Positions 44,650 through 54,706 are shown, counted from the first letter of the stretch. The stretch is DNA of 64,000 nt from Kushneria indalinina DSM 14324 (GCF_003385845.1 NZ_QRDJ01000009.1:124001-188000); one strand, 5' to 3'. Numbers and translations: made by a program. The notes: a model not told the origin generated them from the letters alone.

Positions 44650-45690
44650 TTATCGCACCGGCATCCCGTATTGCAGTCCGCCGTCGTTCCACAGCGCGTT
44701 TTCGCCCCGCTCAAGGGTCAGCGGCGAATCCATGCCGACATTGCGCTCAAAGATTTCGCCGTAGTTGCCCACGCCCTTGATGATGTTATAGGCCCAGTCA
44801 TTGGACAGTCCCATCTGCTCGCCAAAGTTGCCGTCCTTGCCCAGCAGGCGCGCATCATCCGGCGTTTTGGGGCTGTCGCGCATTTCGTCGATGTTGTCGC
44901 TGTTGATGCCGGATTCTTCGGCATTGAGCATGGCGTAGAGCGTCCAGCGCACTACCTTCATCCACTGCTCGTCGCCCTGGCGCACCGCAGGCCCCAGCGG
45001 CTCCTTGGAAATGCGCTCGGGGAGAATCACGGCGCTTTCCGGATCAGACAGCTGTAGCCGCAGGGCGGCCAGCTGGGAAGAGTCCGAGGTCAGGACATCG
45101 CAGCGCCCGCTGTCAAAGCCGGCTGCCGACTGATCGGTTTCATCAAAGCTGACCGCGTTATAGGTCATGTCATTGGCGCGGAAATAGTCCGCCAGATTGA
45201 GCTCGGTAGTGGTCCCCGAGATGACACAGACCGAAGCACCATCGAGCTCCTTCGCACTCGAGACGCCCAGATCCTTGCGCACCATCATGCCCTGACCGTC
45301 ATAGAAGGTGACGCCGGCAAAGGTCAGGCCCATTGAATTGTCGCGCGAGGCCGTCCAGGTGGTGTTGCGCGACAGCAGATCGACTTCACCGGACTGCAGC
45401 GCGGTAAAGCGCTCCTTGGCTGTCAGCGCGGCAAAGCTCACCTTGTCGGGGTCGCCGAACACGGCCGCGGCCACGGCGCGACAGAAGTCTACATCGATGC
45501 CCTGCCACTGCCCCTGAGCATTGGGAGAGGAGAATCCGGCCAGACCATCGCTGACCCCGCAGCGCAGCTGACCGCGGCTTTTCACATCATCAAGCGTGGC
45601 CGCAAAAGAGGTCGACGGCCCCAGTGTGGCCAGCAGCGCCAACCCTGCTGCACTCGACCAAATCCATGGCTTTTTTGTTGTCATGTTCAT
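44650..45690 (-). CDS. aapJ: Amino acid ABC transporter periplasmic binding protein AapJ
   Basis: A 346-residue periplasmic protein with a signal peptide (WSSAAGLALLATLGPSTSFA). The mature start TLDDVKSRGQLRCGVSDGLAGFS and WQGIDVDFCRAVAAAVFGD are diagnostic of AapJ/BztA. It should bind a broad set of L-amino acids and deliver them to AapQMP. GGAG seven bases before the ATG at 45690 fixes the start. First gene of the operon, behind a sigma54-type promoter. Confidence 0.95.
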   Translation of the reverse strand: MNMTTKKPWIWSSAAGLALLATLGPSTSFAATLDDVKSRGQLRCGVSDGLAGFSSPNAQGQWQGIDVDFCRAVAAAVFGDPDKVSFAALTAKERFTALQSGEVDLLSRNTTWTASRDNSMGLTFAGVTFYDGQGMMVRKDLGVSSAKELDGASVCVISGTTTELNLADYFRANDMTYNAVSFDETDQSAAGFDSGRCDVLTSDSSQLAALRLQLSDPESAVILPERISKEPLGPAVRQGDEQWMKVVRWTLYAMLNAEESGINSDNIDEMRDSPKTPDDARLLGKDGNFGEQMGLSNDWAYNIIKGVGNYGEIFERNVGMDSPLTLERGENALWNDGGLQYGMPVR

Positions 45691-45756
45691 TGCAACACTC
45701 CGGGTTGTTGAATGATGCGCCGCGATGGCGTAGGCCTGCGACGTCCATGACGGTAT

Positions 45757-45772
45757 TGCAAGGAGTGTTCCA
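45757..45772 (-). promoter_or_regulatory. Sigma54-type promoter of aapJQMP
   Basis: TGGAAC-N5-TTGCA on the minus strand, with GG and GC ten bases apart, close to the consensus TGGCAC-N5-TTGCA. The leader to aapJ would be about 55 bases, an ordinary distance. Confidence 0.65.
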
Positions 45773-45778
45773 GAATGT

Positions 45779-45806
45779 AAAAAAACAGCGCCACGGCGCT
45801 GTTTTT
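45779..45806. terminator. Bidirectional terminator upstream of aapJ
   Basis: A run of A, arms CAGCGCC and GGCGCTG around AC, then TTTTT. It insulates aapJ from transcription coming from hemE and the DUF393 gene. Confidence 0.85.
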
Positions 45807-45902
45807 CAAGGAGAAAGGAGAAGCCTTCGGGACACTTGATACCCGGACTGCGCCCTGACAGCCGCCCGAATGGCCCCAATATGGCGCCGGTGCCCAAAGC
45901 GG

Positions 45903-45919
45903 TGCACCATAATGAGGCC
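45903..45919 (-). promoter_or_regulatory. NtrC-like site upstream of aapJQMP
   Basis: A 17-mer starting TGCACCA with a weaker second half, overlapping a GGTGCACC palindrome, about 135 bp upstream of the sigma54-type promoter and inside the 5' flank shared with the DUF393 gene end. Enhancer-like distance; binding inferred. Confidence 0.4.
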
Positions 45920-45930
45920 GGGTGGCAATA

Positions 45931-46449
45931 TCAGGTGTCGGCCAGCGTGGCTGGCAGCGAAAGACGTTCACACTGCGCGCGGGTCAGTGACGTGAGCAGT
46001 CGTGATTGCACATCACCCTTCATGCCCGGGTCGGTGGCCAGCTGTTTACGGTAGCGCCCGACCAGCTGGTAGGCGCCGTCACGCAGCGGCACGGGCAGCC
46101 AGCGCAGGCCGGCTGCGGCCGACCAGGGCGCCTTCAGTGACTGCGCCGTACGCCAGAGCCCGTCGCTGTCGCGGTGAAGCGCGCCGTCACGAATCAGCCA
46201 CATGCTGTCCAGATCATCGGCATCCTCACCGAAGTGCGCCCCCAGCTGATGACCCAGCGAAGACTGCAGGGTCACCAGCCCCGTGATCGGCTGCGCCTCA
46301 TGGGCCAGAATGGCGTGCACCGCCCGCCGACACAGCGGGCAGTCGCCGTCAAAGACCACCAGCTGACCCGGCCAGTTCGGGTCAGCGGGGGGCGTATCGT
46401 GGCCTTTAGCGGTGGTGCTATCCGTGGTGGTACTGGGGGCTGAGTTCAT
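45931..46449 (-). CDS. DCC-family (DUF393) thiol-disulfide oxidoreductase-like protein
   Basis: A 172-residue protein with the N-terminal motif [13 protein letters not shown] (residues about 26-38), the DxxCxxC-type signature that names the DCC family; a redox role is assumed but unproven. The start MNSAPSTTT lies inside the 3' end of hemE, overlapping by 32 bases, so expression is tied to hemE. The frame extends further upstream inside hemE but that part is plainly out of register and excluded. Confidence 0.8.
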   Translation of the reverse strand: MNSAPSTTTDSTTAKGHDTPPADPNWPGQLVVFDGDCPLCRRAVHAILAHEAQPITGLVTLQSSLGHQLGAHFGEDADDLDSMWLIRDGALHRDSDGLWRTAQSLKAPWSAAAGLRWLPVPLRDGAYQLVGRYRKQLATDPGMKGDVQSRLLTSLTRAQCERLSLPATLADT

Positions 46450-47482
46450 GGAGTGCCTCGATGAAGGTCTGGACGTTCTCGATCGGCGTGAACTGGGAGA
46501 TGCCGTGGCCCAGATTGAACACGTGACCGTTGCCCGGGCCGTAGCTTTCCAGGATGCGCGCGACCTCGTCGCGAATGACCTGCGGCGAGCCGAACAGCGC
46601 CGACGGGTCGAGATTGCCCTGCAGTGCGACCTTGTCTCCCACGCGGGCGCGGGCATCGCTCATCTCGGTGGTCCAGTCCAGCCCCACGCCATCGGCGCCG
46701 ATGTCGGCAATGCTTTCAAGCCACTGACCGCCATTTTTGGTGAAAACGATCACCGGCACGCGGCGACCGTCATGCTCCCGGATCAGCCCGCGCACGATCT
46801 TCTCCATGTAGGCCAGCGAGAAGGCCTTGTAGGCCGGTGTCGACAGCGCCCCGCCCCAGGTGTCAAAGATTTGAACCGCCTGGGCGCCGGCGCGAATCTG
46901 GGCGTTGAGATAGTCGGTCACGGCCGTGGCCAGCGTATCCAGCAGCTGGTGCAGCGCGGCGGGATCGCCATAAAGCAGGCCCTTGACGTGGCGGAAGTCC
47001 TTGCTGGGACCGCCTTCCACCATGTAGGTGGCCAGCGTCCAGGGGCTGCCCGAAAAGCCGATCAGCGGCACGCGGCCGTTGAGCTCGCGGCGAATCGTGG
47101 ACACCGCGTTCATGACATAGTCGAGATCACGATCGGCATCGGGGGCCTTGAGCGCATTGATGGCCGCCGCATCGCGTACCGGGCGCTTGAACATCGGCCC
47201 TTCGCCCGGTTCGAAGTAAAGCCCCAGATCCATCGCATCGGGGATGGTGAGGATGTCGGAGAACAGGATGGCCGCATCGAGATCAAAGCGCTCCAGCGGC
47301 TGCAGGGTCACGTCACAGGCCATGTCCCGATTACGGCACAGATCCATGAAGCTGCCCGCCTGCTGGCGAACCTTGAGATATTCAGGGAGATAGCGGCCGG
47401 CCTGGCGCATCATCCAGACCGGGGTGCGGTCAACGTCCTGCCGCGCCAGCGCGCGCAAAAAGCGATCATTTTCGAGAGTCAT
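46418..47482 (-). CDS. hemE: Uroporphyrinogen decarboxylase HemE
   Basis: Converts uroporphyrinogen III to coproporphyrinogen III in heme synthesis. The 354-residue TIM barrel starts [31 protein letters not shown] (the arginines bind substrate carboxylates), with the catalytic aspartate in [15 protein letters not shown]-like [15 protein letters not shown], and [16 protein letters not shown]. It ends overlapping the DUF393 gene. Confidence 0.97.
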   Translation of the reverse strand: MTLENDRFLRALARQDVDRTPVWMMRQAGRYLPEYLKVRQQAGSFMDLCRNRDMACDVTLQPLERFDLDAAILFSDILTIPDAMDLGLYFEPGEGPMFKRPVRDAAAINALKAPDADRDLDYVMNAVSTIRRELNGRVPLIGFSGSPWTLATYMVEGGPSKDFRHVKGLLYGDPAALHQLLDTLATAVTDYLNAQIRAGAQAVQIFDTWGGALSTPAYKAFSLAYMEKIVRGLIREHDGRRVPVIVFTKNGGQWLESIADIGADGVGLDWTTEMSDARARVGDKVALQGNLDPSALFGSPQVIRDEVARILESYGPGNGHVFNLGHGISQFTPIENVQTFIEALHELSPQYHHG

Positions 47483-47656
47483 GCAGACAAGGTCATCCGG
47501 CAGAAAAGTGTCGTCTCATTGTAGCTTAGACGGCACGGCTGCAGGAGAGTCCATCATGGTGCAATATGGCGGGTTACGCTCCTGCCTCGAGCGTTATCCG
47601 GGCGCCGCGGCGTACGTATAGATAAATGCACCCGGCCCTGCCAGGATAATCTTTAG

Positions 47657-47673
47657 AAGCCATGGAATGGCTT
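47657..47673. repeat. Small inverted repeat before ribA
   Basis: Arms AAGCCAT and ATGGCTT around GGA, 22 bases before the ribA start. Possible operator or leader hairpin; no known regulator assigned. Confidence 0.3.
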
Positions 47674-47695
47674 ACCAACACTTCATGAGGTTACC

Positions 47696-48328
47696 GTGAC
47701 GATCAGATTTATCGCCAGTTCTCGTCTGCCCATGCCCTGGGCCACGTTTACCATGCATGGCTTCGAAGATGACGAGACCGGCAAGGATCATGTTGTCCTC
47801 ACCCTGGGCGATGTGGCCGATGGCGAACCCGTGCTCGGTCGAGTGCATTCCGAGTGCCTGACCGGTGATGCGCTGTTTTCGATGCGCTGTGACTGCGGCT
47901 ACCAGCTCCAGGTCGCGCTCAAGCGCATTGCCGAGGAAGGCCGTGGGGCGCTTTTGTACCTGCGCCAGGAAGGTCGTGGCATCGGGCTCATGAACAAGAT
48001 CCGCGCCTATCACCTTCAGGATGATGGCGCCGATACGGTCGAGGCCAACGAGGCGCTGGGTTTTGACGCCGACATGCGCCGCTACGACATCTGTATTCCG
48101 ATGCTCGAGCAGCTGGGCATCACCCGACTGCGACTGATGACCAACAACCCGCGCAAGGTCCTCGCCCTGCAAAACGCCGGCATTGAAATCAGCGAGCGGG
48201 TGCCGCTGACGACCGGTCTTAATGCCCACAATGAGCAGTACCTGTCGACCAAGGCCGGCAAGCTCGGCCACATGATGGCCCTTGACGAGTTTGAATCCGC
48301 AAGCGATGTCGACCGCGAACATCCCTGA
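47696..48328 (+). CDS. ribA: GTP cyclohydrolase II RibA
   Basis: First committed enzyme of riboflavin synthesis, opening GTP to a diaminopyrimidine with loss of formate and pyrophosphate. The 210-residue protein has the zinc ligands Cys54, Cys65 and Cys67 in [14 protein letters not shown] and the catalytic [21 protein letters not shown] start with a nearby AGG. It stands alone from ribB; no FMN riboswitch was seen. Confidence 0.96.
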   Translation: MTIRFIASSRLPMPWATFTMHGFEDDETGKDHVVLTLGDVADGEPVLGRVHSECLTGDALFSMRCDCGYQLQVALKRIAEEGRGALLYLRQEGRGIGLMNKIRAYHLQDDGADTVEANEALGFDADMRRYDICIPMLEQLGITRLRLMTNNPRKVLALQNAGIEISERVPLTTGLNAHNEQYLSTKAGKLGHMMALDEFESASDVDREHP

Positions 48329-48343
48329 AACGGCCCCTGCCCC

Positions 48344-48368
48344 TCGGGGCGCCCGGCCGGCGCCCCGA
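48344..48368. terminator. Bidirectional hairpin between ribA and the MFS gene
   Basis: Perfect stem with arms TCGGGGCGCC and GGCGCCCCGA around CGGCC, between convergent genes; no long T tract. Confidence 0.6.
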
Positions 48369-48400
48369 TTCATGACGCCCCGATCGATATGACGCGGGCG

Positions 48401-49606
48401 CTAGTCGATATGGCGGGGATAATAGTACGGATCAAAGCGCCAGCTCATCACCAGCATGGCGGCAAAGAGCACCGCCAGTGCCACCCAGGCGGTGGTAAAG
48501 CTTGAAAGCATGTCGCGGGCAATGCCGGAAAGCAGCGTGGCCGCGGCCGCCACCAGATAGCCATAGCCCTGCACGAAGGCCGCCAGGTCGCCTACGCGGG
48601 CGGGATCACGATGGTGGTCCATCGGCACCAGTACCGACAGCGAAAACAGCGCGCCGATGCCCAGCCCCAGCAGCGTTCCCCAGAGCATGGCAAAGGCGAC
48701 CCCGTCAGGCTTGAGACACAGCCCGACAAAGCCGACCAGCGACATGCCCACCGTCAGGTAGAGTGCCCGGCGCCGATCCAGACTGTAACGGACCAGAAAG
48801 GGCGCACCGACGCTTGAGATCACCTGCAAAAGCGTCACATAGCCCAGCAGCAGCCCGGCATCACCGGCACTCCAGCCCAGCGCCAGATAGTACGGCGGCA
48901 GCCACGCCATGACACAGGCGTAGCCGGCCGTACCGAAACCGAAAAACAGTGCCAGCGTCCAGGCCCGCGGAATATGCGACAGCGGCGTGGCCCGTGATGA
49001 GCGCTCGCGCGGCACCGGCGTGAGCATCTGACCGCCATGGCGATACCACAGCAGCAGCGCCACGGGCACCAGAACGGCCCAGCCGGCCAGCCCCAGACGC
49101 CAGCCCCCCATGGAAGCAAACCAGGGCGCCATGCCGGAGGCCAGCGCCCCGCCGCCGATGATCGCGCCGATATAAAGCCCGGTGGCGGTCTCCACGGTGT
49201 TGGGCAGCGTGACCTTGATCAGGGCCGGCATCAGCGCCTGAATCAGGGCGATCCCGGCGCCGATCACCAGTGCCGAGACCGCCAGCAGCGTGAAGCTCTC
49301 CCCCAGCAGTCGTACCAGCGAGGCCAGCCCGATCAGGGTCAGCGAGCCCATGACGATGCGGTGACGATTCCAGCGCCGGATCAGCTGCATGCCCTGAAAG
49401 CAGGCCAGGCCCATGGCCACGAACGGCAGTGTGGTCAGAAGCGACGCCGTGGCATAGCTCACCGACAGCTCTTCCTGAATCCGGTCAAGCAGCGGGCCCA
49501 CGGCGGCAATCGAGGGACGCAGATTGAGCCCGACCCACACAATCAGCACATACAGCCATAGATAGCGTGCGGTGGGTTGCTCGAATCTTGCCTCGGTAAC
49601 CTTCAT
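48401..49606 (-). CDS. MFS transporter, CynX/NimT family
   Basis: A 400-residue twelve-span transporter. The start WVGLNLRPSIAAVGPLLDRIQEEL and FVAMGLACFQGMQLIRRWNRHRIVMGSL are typical of the CynX/YeaN branch. Substrate unknown; relatives handle cyanate or 2-nitroimidazole. AGGGGA precedes the ATG at 49606. Confidence 0.88.
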   Translation of the reverse strand: MKVTEARFEQPTARYLWLYVLIVWVGLNLRPSIAAVGPLLDRIQEELSVSYATASLLTTLPFVAMGLACFQGMQLIRRWNRHRIVMGSLTLIGLASLVRLLGESFTLLAVSALVIGAGIALIQALMPALIKVTLPNTVETATGLYIGAIIGGGALASGMAPWFASMGGWRLGLAGWAVLVPVALLLWYRHGGQMLTPVPRERSSRATPLSHIPRAWTLALFFGFGTAGYACVMAWLPPYYLALGWSAGDAGLLLGYVTLLQVISSVGAPFLVRYSLDRRRALYLTVGMSLVGFVGLCLKPDGVAFAMLWGTLLGLGIGALFSLSVLVPMDHHRDPARVGDLAAFVQGYGYLVAAAATLLSGIARDMLSSFTTAWVALAVLFAAMLVMSWRFDPYYYPRHID

Positions 49607-49779
49607 GGAATCCCCTGGTGAATGGATAACGTCCGGCGCCTCGATACGCAGCCGGTACGCCATGCTAGTCATCCCGGGGTGAATTTGCCATGACGATAGC
49701 GCCCGCAGCCCGGCGTCGATGCGTTATGCTCGGCGGCGAAGCCCTGACCACAACAACATGACGAGAAGCGAGAGAGGGA

Positions 49780-50271
49780 ATGGACACAGCGCGCCACCAG
49801 ATCACCATGACCGTACTGATGACCCCGGACATGGCCAACTTTTCCGGCAAGGTCCACGGCGGCACACTGCTGAAGTATCTTGATGAGGTGGCCTACGCCT
49901 GCGCCAGCCGCTGGGCCGGCCACTACGTGGTCACGCTGTCGGTGGATCAGGTCATGTTCCGCCAGCCCATTCATGTCGGTGAACTGGTCACCTTTCTGGG
50001 CTCGGTCAACTACACCGGACGCTCCTCGATGGAGATCGGTATCAAGGTGATCGCCGAGGATATTCGTGCCGGCGTGGTACGCCATACCAACAGCTGCTAC
50101 TTCACCATGGTGGCGGTCGACGATGACGGGAAATCGGTGGAAGTACGCCAGCTTGACCCCGCAACGGATGTTGAGCGCCAGCGCTTTGAGTCAGGTTTGA
50201 GACGTCGCGAGCTACGCCGCGAGATGGAACAGCGCTTTCGCGACATTCGGGATCAAAAAAACGCTCAATAA
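49780..50271 (+). CDS. Acyl-CoA thioesterase (YciA/BACH hotdog family)
   Basis: A 163-residue single hotdog enzyme that hydrolyses acyl-CoA esters. Family motifs: NFSGKVHGGTLLKYLDEVAYACASRWAG with the active-site Asp, VDQVMFRQPIHVGELVTF, and NSCYFTMVAVDDDG. The basic C-terminal tail is common. GAGAGG-type site precedes the ATG. Confidence 0.92.
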   Translation: MDTARHQITMTVLMTPDMANFSGKVHGGTLLKYLDEVAYACASRWAGHYVVTLSVDQVMFRQPIHVGELVTFLGSVNYTGRSSMEIGIKVIAEDIRAGVVRHTNSCYFTMVAVDDDGKSVEVRQLDPATDVERQRFESGLRRRELRREMEQRFRDIRDQKNAQ

Positions 50272-50300
50272 TACCGGCATCCGGCGAGACGCGGCCAGGG

Positions 50301-51068
50301 TCACTCCTGGCTGCGGGCCTGCTGGATTCGTTCAAAGGCGTTGCTGATTTCGCTGGTACGCTGCTCGGCCATGCGCCGCATGCTGTCGGGCATGCCCTTG
50401 CCGGCGAGCTTGTCGGGGTGGTTCTGGCTCATCAGTTTGCGATAGGCGCGCTTGATCTCGGCATCCGTGGCCTCCGAGGATACGCCCAGTACCTGATAGG
50501 CCTCTTCCAGCGGCTGGGCGCTCTCCTGCGTCCCGCCTCCGCTGGCGGCGGCATTGAGCATCGCCTCCAGGCGCGAGAGCTCCTCCTGTGAACAGCCCAG
50601 CCCCTGTGCCACGCGCAGCAGCATGTCGCGCTCGGCCTGCTCGACCTGACCATCGGCGGCCAGCGCCACAAGCTGCACCTGGAAAAAGACCTGCAGCAGC
50701 CCGCGCTGCGCGCCGACGATCTGGCGCAGCCCGGCAAGCTCGGTCTCGAGATCAAAGCTCTCCTTTTGTCCGCGCTCGAAGTCGGTGCGCGCCTTGTCAC
50801 GCTGGGCATCGTTGAGATTGAGCCGGTCAAACACCGCCTCGGCACTCTGGCGCTGACGGTCGGACACCTCGCCATTGGCCTGGCTCATGGCCCCCATGAC
50901 CGAGAAGGTGGCAGAGAGAAAGCGGGTCTGGCGCTCGGCCAGCTTGCCGATCAGCTTGGCGCGCAGCCAGCGCACCAGCGCATAGCCCAGCAGGCCACCG
51001 ATCAAAAGCCCGGGTAGCCGGGCAATCAGGTAGCCGATGAAAGCAGCAATCAGGGTAACAATCAGCAT
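50301..51068 (-). CDS. djlA: Co-chaperone DjlA
   Basis: Membrane-anchored DnaJ-like partner of DnaK. One N-terminal transmembrane helix with glycine motif (LPGLLIGGLLGYALVRWL, residues 18-35), a central TerB-type helical domain (about 50-165) and a C-terminal J domain with the essential HPD (QNHPDKLAGKGMP). At 255 residues it matches enteric DjlA. Confidence 0.94.
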   Translation of the reverse strand: MLIVTLIAAFIGYLIARLPGLLIGGLLGYALVRWLRAKLIGKLAERQTRFLSATFSVMGAMSQANGEVSDRQRQSAEAVFDRLNLNDAQRDKARTDFERGQKESFDLETELAGLRQIVGAQRGLLQVFFQVQLVALAADGQVEQAERDMLLRVAQGLGCSQEELSRLEAMLNAAASGGGTQESAQPLEEAYQVLGVSSEATDAEIKRAYRKLMSQNHPDKLAGKGMPDSMRRMAEQRTSEISNAFERIQQARSQE

Positions 51069-51100
51069 GAGACGGTTCTATTTCCGGTTGATTAAGGGAC

Positions 51101-52999
51101 TCAGCGACCGAGACGCCGGCGAATCGATGTCTCGATGCCCTCGCCGTCCAGCCCGCACTCGGCCAGCAGCTCGCCTGGCGTGCCGTGCTCGATGAAGTGG
51201 TCGGGAATACCCAGATGCAACAGCGAGGTGCGCACATCGGATGCCGCCAGCAGCTCGCCGACGCCACTGCCCGCACCGCCGGCAATCACGTTTTCTTCCA
51301 GCGTCACGACCAGACCGTGCGCCTGTGCCGCCGTCAGAACGGCTTCGCTGTCCAGCGGCTTCACAAAGCGCATGTCGTAGACCGTAGCATCCAGCTGCTC
51401 GGCCACCTCGAGCGCCGGCGTCAGCAGACTGCCAAACACCAGCAGAACCACGCCGTTATCGCCCTTCTGGCCCTCGCGCCGGAGATCGGCGCGCCCGATC
51501 TCGATCGGCTCAAGGCCCGGCTCGAAGGCCACGCCCGGGCCGGTACCGCGCGGATAGCGCACCGCTGCGGGGCCTTCGTACTGATAGGCCGTGGTCAGCA
51601 TGCGATAGCACTCGCGCTCATCAGAAGGCGCCATGATCACCATGCCCGGCACGCAGCGCAGATAGGAGAGATCCATGGTGCCGTGATGGGTCGCACCATC
51701 CTCACCCACCAGGCCGGCCCGGTCGATGGCAAAGGTGACATCGAGCCCCTGTACGGCGACGTCATGGATCAGCTGATCATAGCCGCGCTGCAGGAAGGTG
51801 GAGTAGATCGCCACCACGGGCTTGACGTCTTCACACGCCATGCCGGCAGCCAGCGTCACCGCGTGCTGCTCGGCGATCGCCACATCGTAGTAGCGCTCCG
51901 GATACTCCTTCGAGAAGCGAATCATGTCGGAGCCTTCACGCATGGCCGGCGTAATGCCGATCAGACGCGGGTCCCGCTCGGCGGTATCGCACAGCCACTG
52001 ACCGAAGACGTTGCAGAACTTGAACTTCTTCGGCGCAGGCACCGGCGTCGCCTCGACCTTGTCCTTTTCGAGCTTGGTGATGGCGTGATAGCCGATCGGG
52101 TCACCCTCGGCCGGCTCGAAGCCCTTGCCCTTGCGGGTGATGATATGCAGGAACTGCGGTCCCTTGCGGTTTTTCAGCTCGCGCAGGGTGCGAATCAACA
52201 GCGGCAGATCGTGCCCGTCGATGGGGCCGACATAGTTGAAGCCCATCTCCTCAAAGAGCGTGGCCGGCGTGAGCATGCCCTTGACGTGCTCCTCGGTGCG
52301 CCGGGCAATATCCAGTGCGCCGGGCAGATGCGAGAGCACACGCTTGCTGCCCTCGCGCGCAGCCACGTAGGGGCCGCTGTTGAGGATGCGCGCCAGGTAG
52401 GTGGCCATGCCGCCGACGTTTTCCGAGATCGACATCTCGTTGTCGTTGAGCACCACCAGCATGTTGGCATCGACATGGCCGGCGTGGGCGAGGGCTTCAA
52501 ACGCCATGCCGGCGGTCAGGGCGCCGTCGCCGATGATGGCACACACGCGCCGGTTGTCGCCGCGGGTGCGCGCCGCCAGCGCCATGCCCAGCGCTGCCGA
52601 AATGGAGGTGCTGGAGTGGCCCACGCCAAAGGTGTCATAGGGCGACTCCTCGCGACGCGGGAAGGCCGCCAGCCCCTGATAGCGACGCATGGAGTCCATC
52701 GCCTCGCGCCGGCCGGTCAGAATCTTGTGCGGATAGGTCTGATGGCCCACGTCCCAGACCAGCCGGTCGTGCGGGGTGTTGTACTGCTGGTGCAGCGCGA
52801 TGGTCAGCTCGATGACACCAAGACCGGCGCCAAAGTGACCGCCCGTGCAGCCGACACTGTAGAGCAGATAGGCCCTGAGCTCGTCGGCCAGACGCGAGAG
52901 CTGCTGCTCATCGAGACTGCGCAGATCGGCAGGCGCTTCGATGCGATCCAGCAGCGGCGTGGCCGGTCTTTTTGTGGGGATATCGTCAAACAGCTTCAT
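51101..52999 (-). CDS. dxs: 1-deoxy-D-xylulose-5-phosphate synthase
   Basis: Thiamine-diphosphate enzyme joining pyruvate and glyceraldehyde 3-phosphate, the entry to the MEP isoprenoid pathway and the source of the thiazole precursor used by ThiG. The 632-residue protein has the TPP motif [18 protein letters not shown]...LNDNEMS and the transketolase pyrimidine domain [17 protein letters not shown]. Third gene of xseB-ispA-dxs. Confidence 0.97.
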   Translation of the reverse strand: MKLFDDIPTKRPATPLLDRIEAPADLRSLDEQQLSRLADELRAYLLYSVGCTGGHFGAGLGVIELTIALHQQYNTPHDRLVWDVGHQTYPHKILTGRREAMDSMRRYQGLAAFPRREESPYDTFGVGHSSTSISAALGMALAARTRGDNRRVCAIIGDGALTAGMAFEALAHAGHVDANMLVVLNDNEMSISENVGGMATYLARILNSGPYVAAREGSKRVLSHLPGALDIARRTEEHVKGMLTPATLFEEMGFNYVGPIDGHDLPLLIRTLRELKNRKGPQFLHIITRKGKGFEPAEGDPIGYHAITKLEKDKVEATPVPAPKKFKFCNVFGQWLCDTAERDPRLIGITPAMREGSDMIRFSKEYPERYYDVAIAEQHAVTLAAGMACEDVKPVVAIYSTFLQRGYDQLIHDVAVQGLDVTFAIDRAGLVGEDGATHHGTMDLSYLRCVPGMVIMAPSDERECYRMLTTAYQYEGPAAVRYPRGTGPGVAFEPGLEPIEIGRADLRREGQKGDNGVVLLVFGSLLTPALEVAEQLDATVYDMRFVKPLDSEAVLTAAQAHGLVVTLEENVIAGGAGSGVGELLAASDVRTSLLHLGIPDHFIEHGTPGELLAECGLDGEGIETSIRRRLGR

Positions 53000-53096
53000 A
53001 GCGCCTCAATGGCCTGTCAGGATCCTGTCCCTGGTCCTGTAATGCCCCGGGACATCAAAGGGTATCTTTCCGGCGCACGGCCGGGGGCGTCTTGTC

Positions 53097-53996
53097 CTAG
53101 TGGTCGCGCTCGATCATGTAGCGGGCCAGCGCCGCCAGCGTCTCGCCGCGCGCACCCAGCGGTGCCAGCGCCGCCAGCGCCTGATCCAGCAGGACACGTG
53201 CCCGGTGTTGTGCCTCTTCCAGGCCCAGCAGCGCCGGGTAGGTCGGCTTGTCGCGCAGCGCATCGGCGCCCTGGGTCTTGCCCAGCACCTCGGTCGAGCC
53301 GGTCACGTCCAGGATGTCGTCCTGGATCTGGAAGGCAAGGCCAATGGCGCGGGCGTACTCGCTCAGCGCCTGCAGATGTACCGGTTGGGCGCCGGGCGCG
53401 GCCAGCGCCCCCAGCGACAGTGCCGCCTCGATCAGGGCGCCGGTCTTGTGATGGTGTATGGCCATCAGCGCCTCGACGTCGAGCGTGCGCCCCACGGCGT
53501 CCAGATCCAGCGCCTGACCACCGGCCATGCCGGCGCGCCCGGCGCAGCGGGCCAGCGTTGCGACCATCTCGGCGGCGCGCGGCTGACCGGTATCCGCCAG
53601 CACTTCAAAGGCCAGCGTCTGCAGGGCGTCTCCGGCCAGCAGCGCCGTGGCGTCATCAAAGGCACGGTGGCAGGTGGGGCGCCCGCGACGCAGGTCGTCG
53701 TCATCCATGCAGGGCAGGTCGTCGTGAACGAGCGAGTAGGCGTGAATCAGCTCGATGGCGACGGCCGGGGCATCCAGCGCCTGATCATCGGCCGCCAGTG
53801 CCTGGCCGGCGGCGTAGACCAGAATGGCGCGCAGCCGCTTGCCACCGCCCAGCACGCTGTAGCGCATGGCCTCTTCAAGCCGGGCCGCCCGGGCGGGTGC
53901 CGCGTTTTCCAGTACCGCGCCCAGCTGCGTCTCGATCCGGTCGCGCAGCGTTGTCATCAACGCGACGACATCCACCCCCGCAGTGTCCACAGTCAT
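53097..53996 (-). CDS. ispA: Farnesyl diphosphate synthase
   Basis: Condenses isopentenyl diphosphate with dimethylallyl and geranyl diphosphate to farnesyl diphosphate. The 299-residue protein has the first aspartate-rich motif HDDLPCMDDDDLRRGRPT and the second FQIQDDILDV, both intact, plus GGGKRLRAIL. Between xseB (10-base gap) and dxs. Confidence 0.96.
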   Translation of the reverse strand: MTVDTAGVDVVALMTTLRDRIETQLGAVLENAAPARAARLEEAMRYSVLGGGKRLRAILVYAAGQALAADDQALDAPAVAIELIHAYSLVHDDLPCMDDDDLRRGRPTCHRAFDDATALLAGDALQTLAFEVLADTGQPRAAEMVATLARCAGRAGMAGGQALDLDAVGRTLDVEALMAIHHHKTGALIEAALSLGALAAPGAQPVHLQALSEYARAIGLAFQIQDDILDVTGSTEVLGKTQGADALRDKPTYPALLGLEEAQHRARVLLDQALAALAPLGARGETLAALARYMIERDH

Positions 53997-54006
53997 GTCT
54001 CACCCA

Positions 54007-54321
54007 TCATGCGTCGTTATTCTCCCGCGATTCATCGTCCAGCGGGGGTGACATCAGTGACCCATCCCCCTGCTCCAGCAGCTGCTGCACCCGCAGCTCC
54101 GCCTGCTCGAGCCGTGTGCGGGCGTCACGCACCAGCGATATGCCACGCTCGAAATCCTCAAGCGACGCCTCAAGGCTCAGATCCCCCGACTCAAGGCGTC
54201 TGACCAGCGCTTCAAGCGAGGACAGGGCGCCGGCAAAGTCGGACGGGGTCTGCGGCGCGGACGTCGATGACGCCGCAGCAGCCTGATCATTTGAAGGCGC
54301 GGACTCGGGCCGTTGTGTCAT
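54007..54321 (-). CDS. xseB: Exodeoxyribonuclease VII small subunit
   Basis: A 104-residue protein; residues 35-90 match XseB (FAGALSSLEALVRRLESGDLSLEASLEDFERGI), forming the helical hairpin that binds XseA. The N-terminal ~30 Ala/Ser-rich residues are a species-specific extension. The start MTQRPES at 54321 fits; xseB-ispA-dxs is the conserved order in many proteobacteria. Confidence 0.93.
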   Translation of the reverse strand: MTQRPESAPSNDQAAAASSTSAPQTPSDFAGALSSLEALVRRLESGDLSLEASLEDFERGISLVRDARTRLEQAELRVQQLLEQGDGSLMSPPLDDESRENNDA

Positions 54322-54706
54322 GCGTAATCCTGTGAGCACCGGTACATGGCTTGAGATCAAGGTGTCGGCAGACGGTAACGCCCCGACGGCCTGCAAGTAT
54401 ACACATCCGCTGCGCTTTTGACGCCGCCCGGGCTGCGCATCAAGGCCGATCACAGCAAGTCCCGAGGGAGCATGACATGCACCGGATTCATCCGGCTGAC
54501 GCAGACCTTTCAAGGAGGGGCACCGCGGCGAGTCATGCACCACGCCTACCACCATGGTAGGATAAACGCCCCGCCGAGCCGGGCCATCAGCGCAGCCACG
54601 CACGCTGGCGTATCGATGCCCGATTGATTTCGGCCGAGATCGGGCCGCGCCCGCTATCTCTTCCTACTTTCCCTCAGGCCAGCCGATTAAAGGGTTGATG
54701 CGCACT
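54322..54706. other. Divergent intergenic region between xseB and serA
   Basis: About 385 bases with no credible gene. It must hold the promoters of the isoprenoid operon and of serA; I could not single out convincing -35/-10 elements or a known operator. Confidence 0.5.

Noticed and set aside
51185-54286. Plus-strand open frame of 1033 codons opposite dxs, ispA and xseB
   Set aside because: It is antisense to three well-recognised genes, rich in Arg, His, Gly and Gln, and has no domain; a typical artefact of high-GC codon bias.
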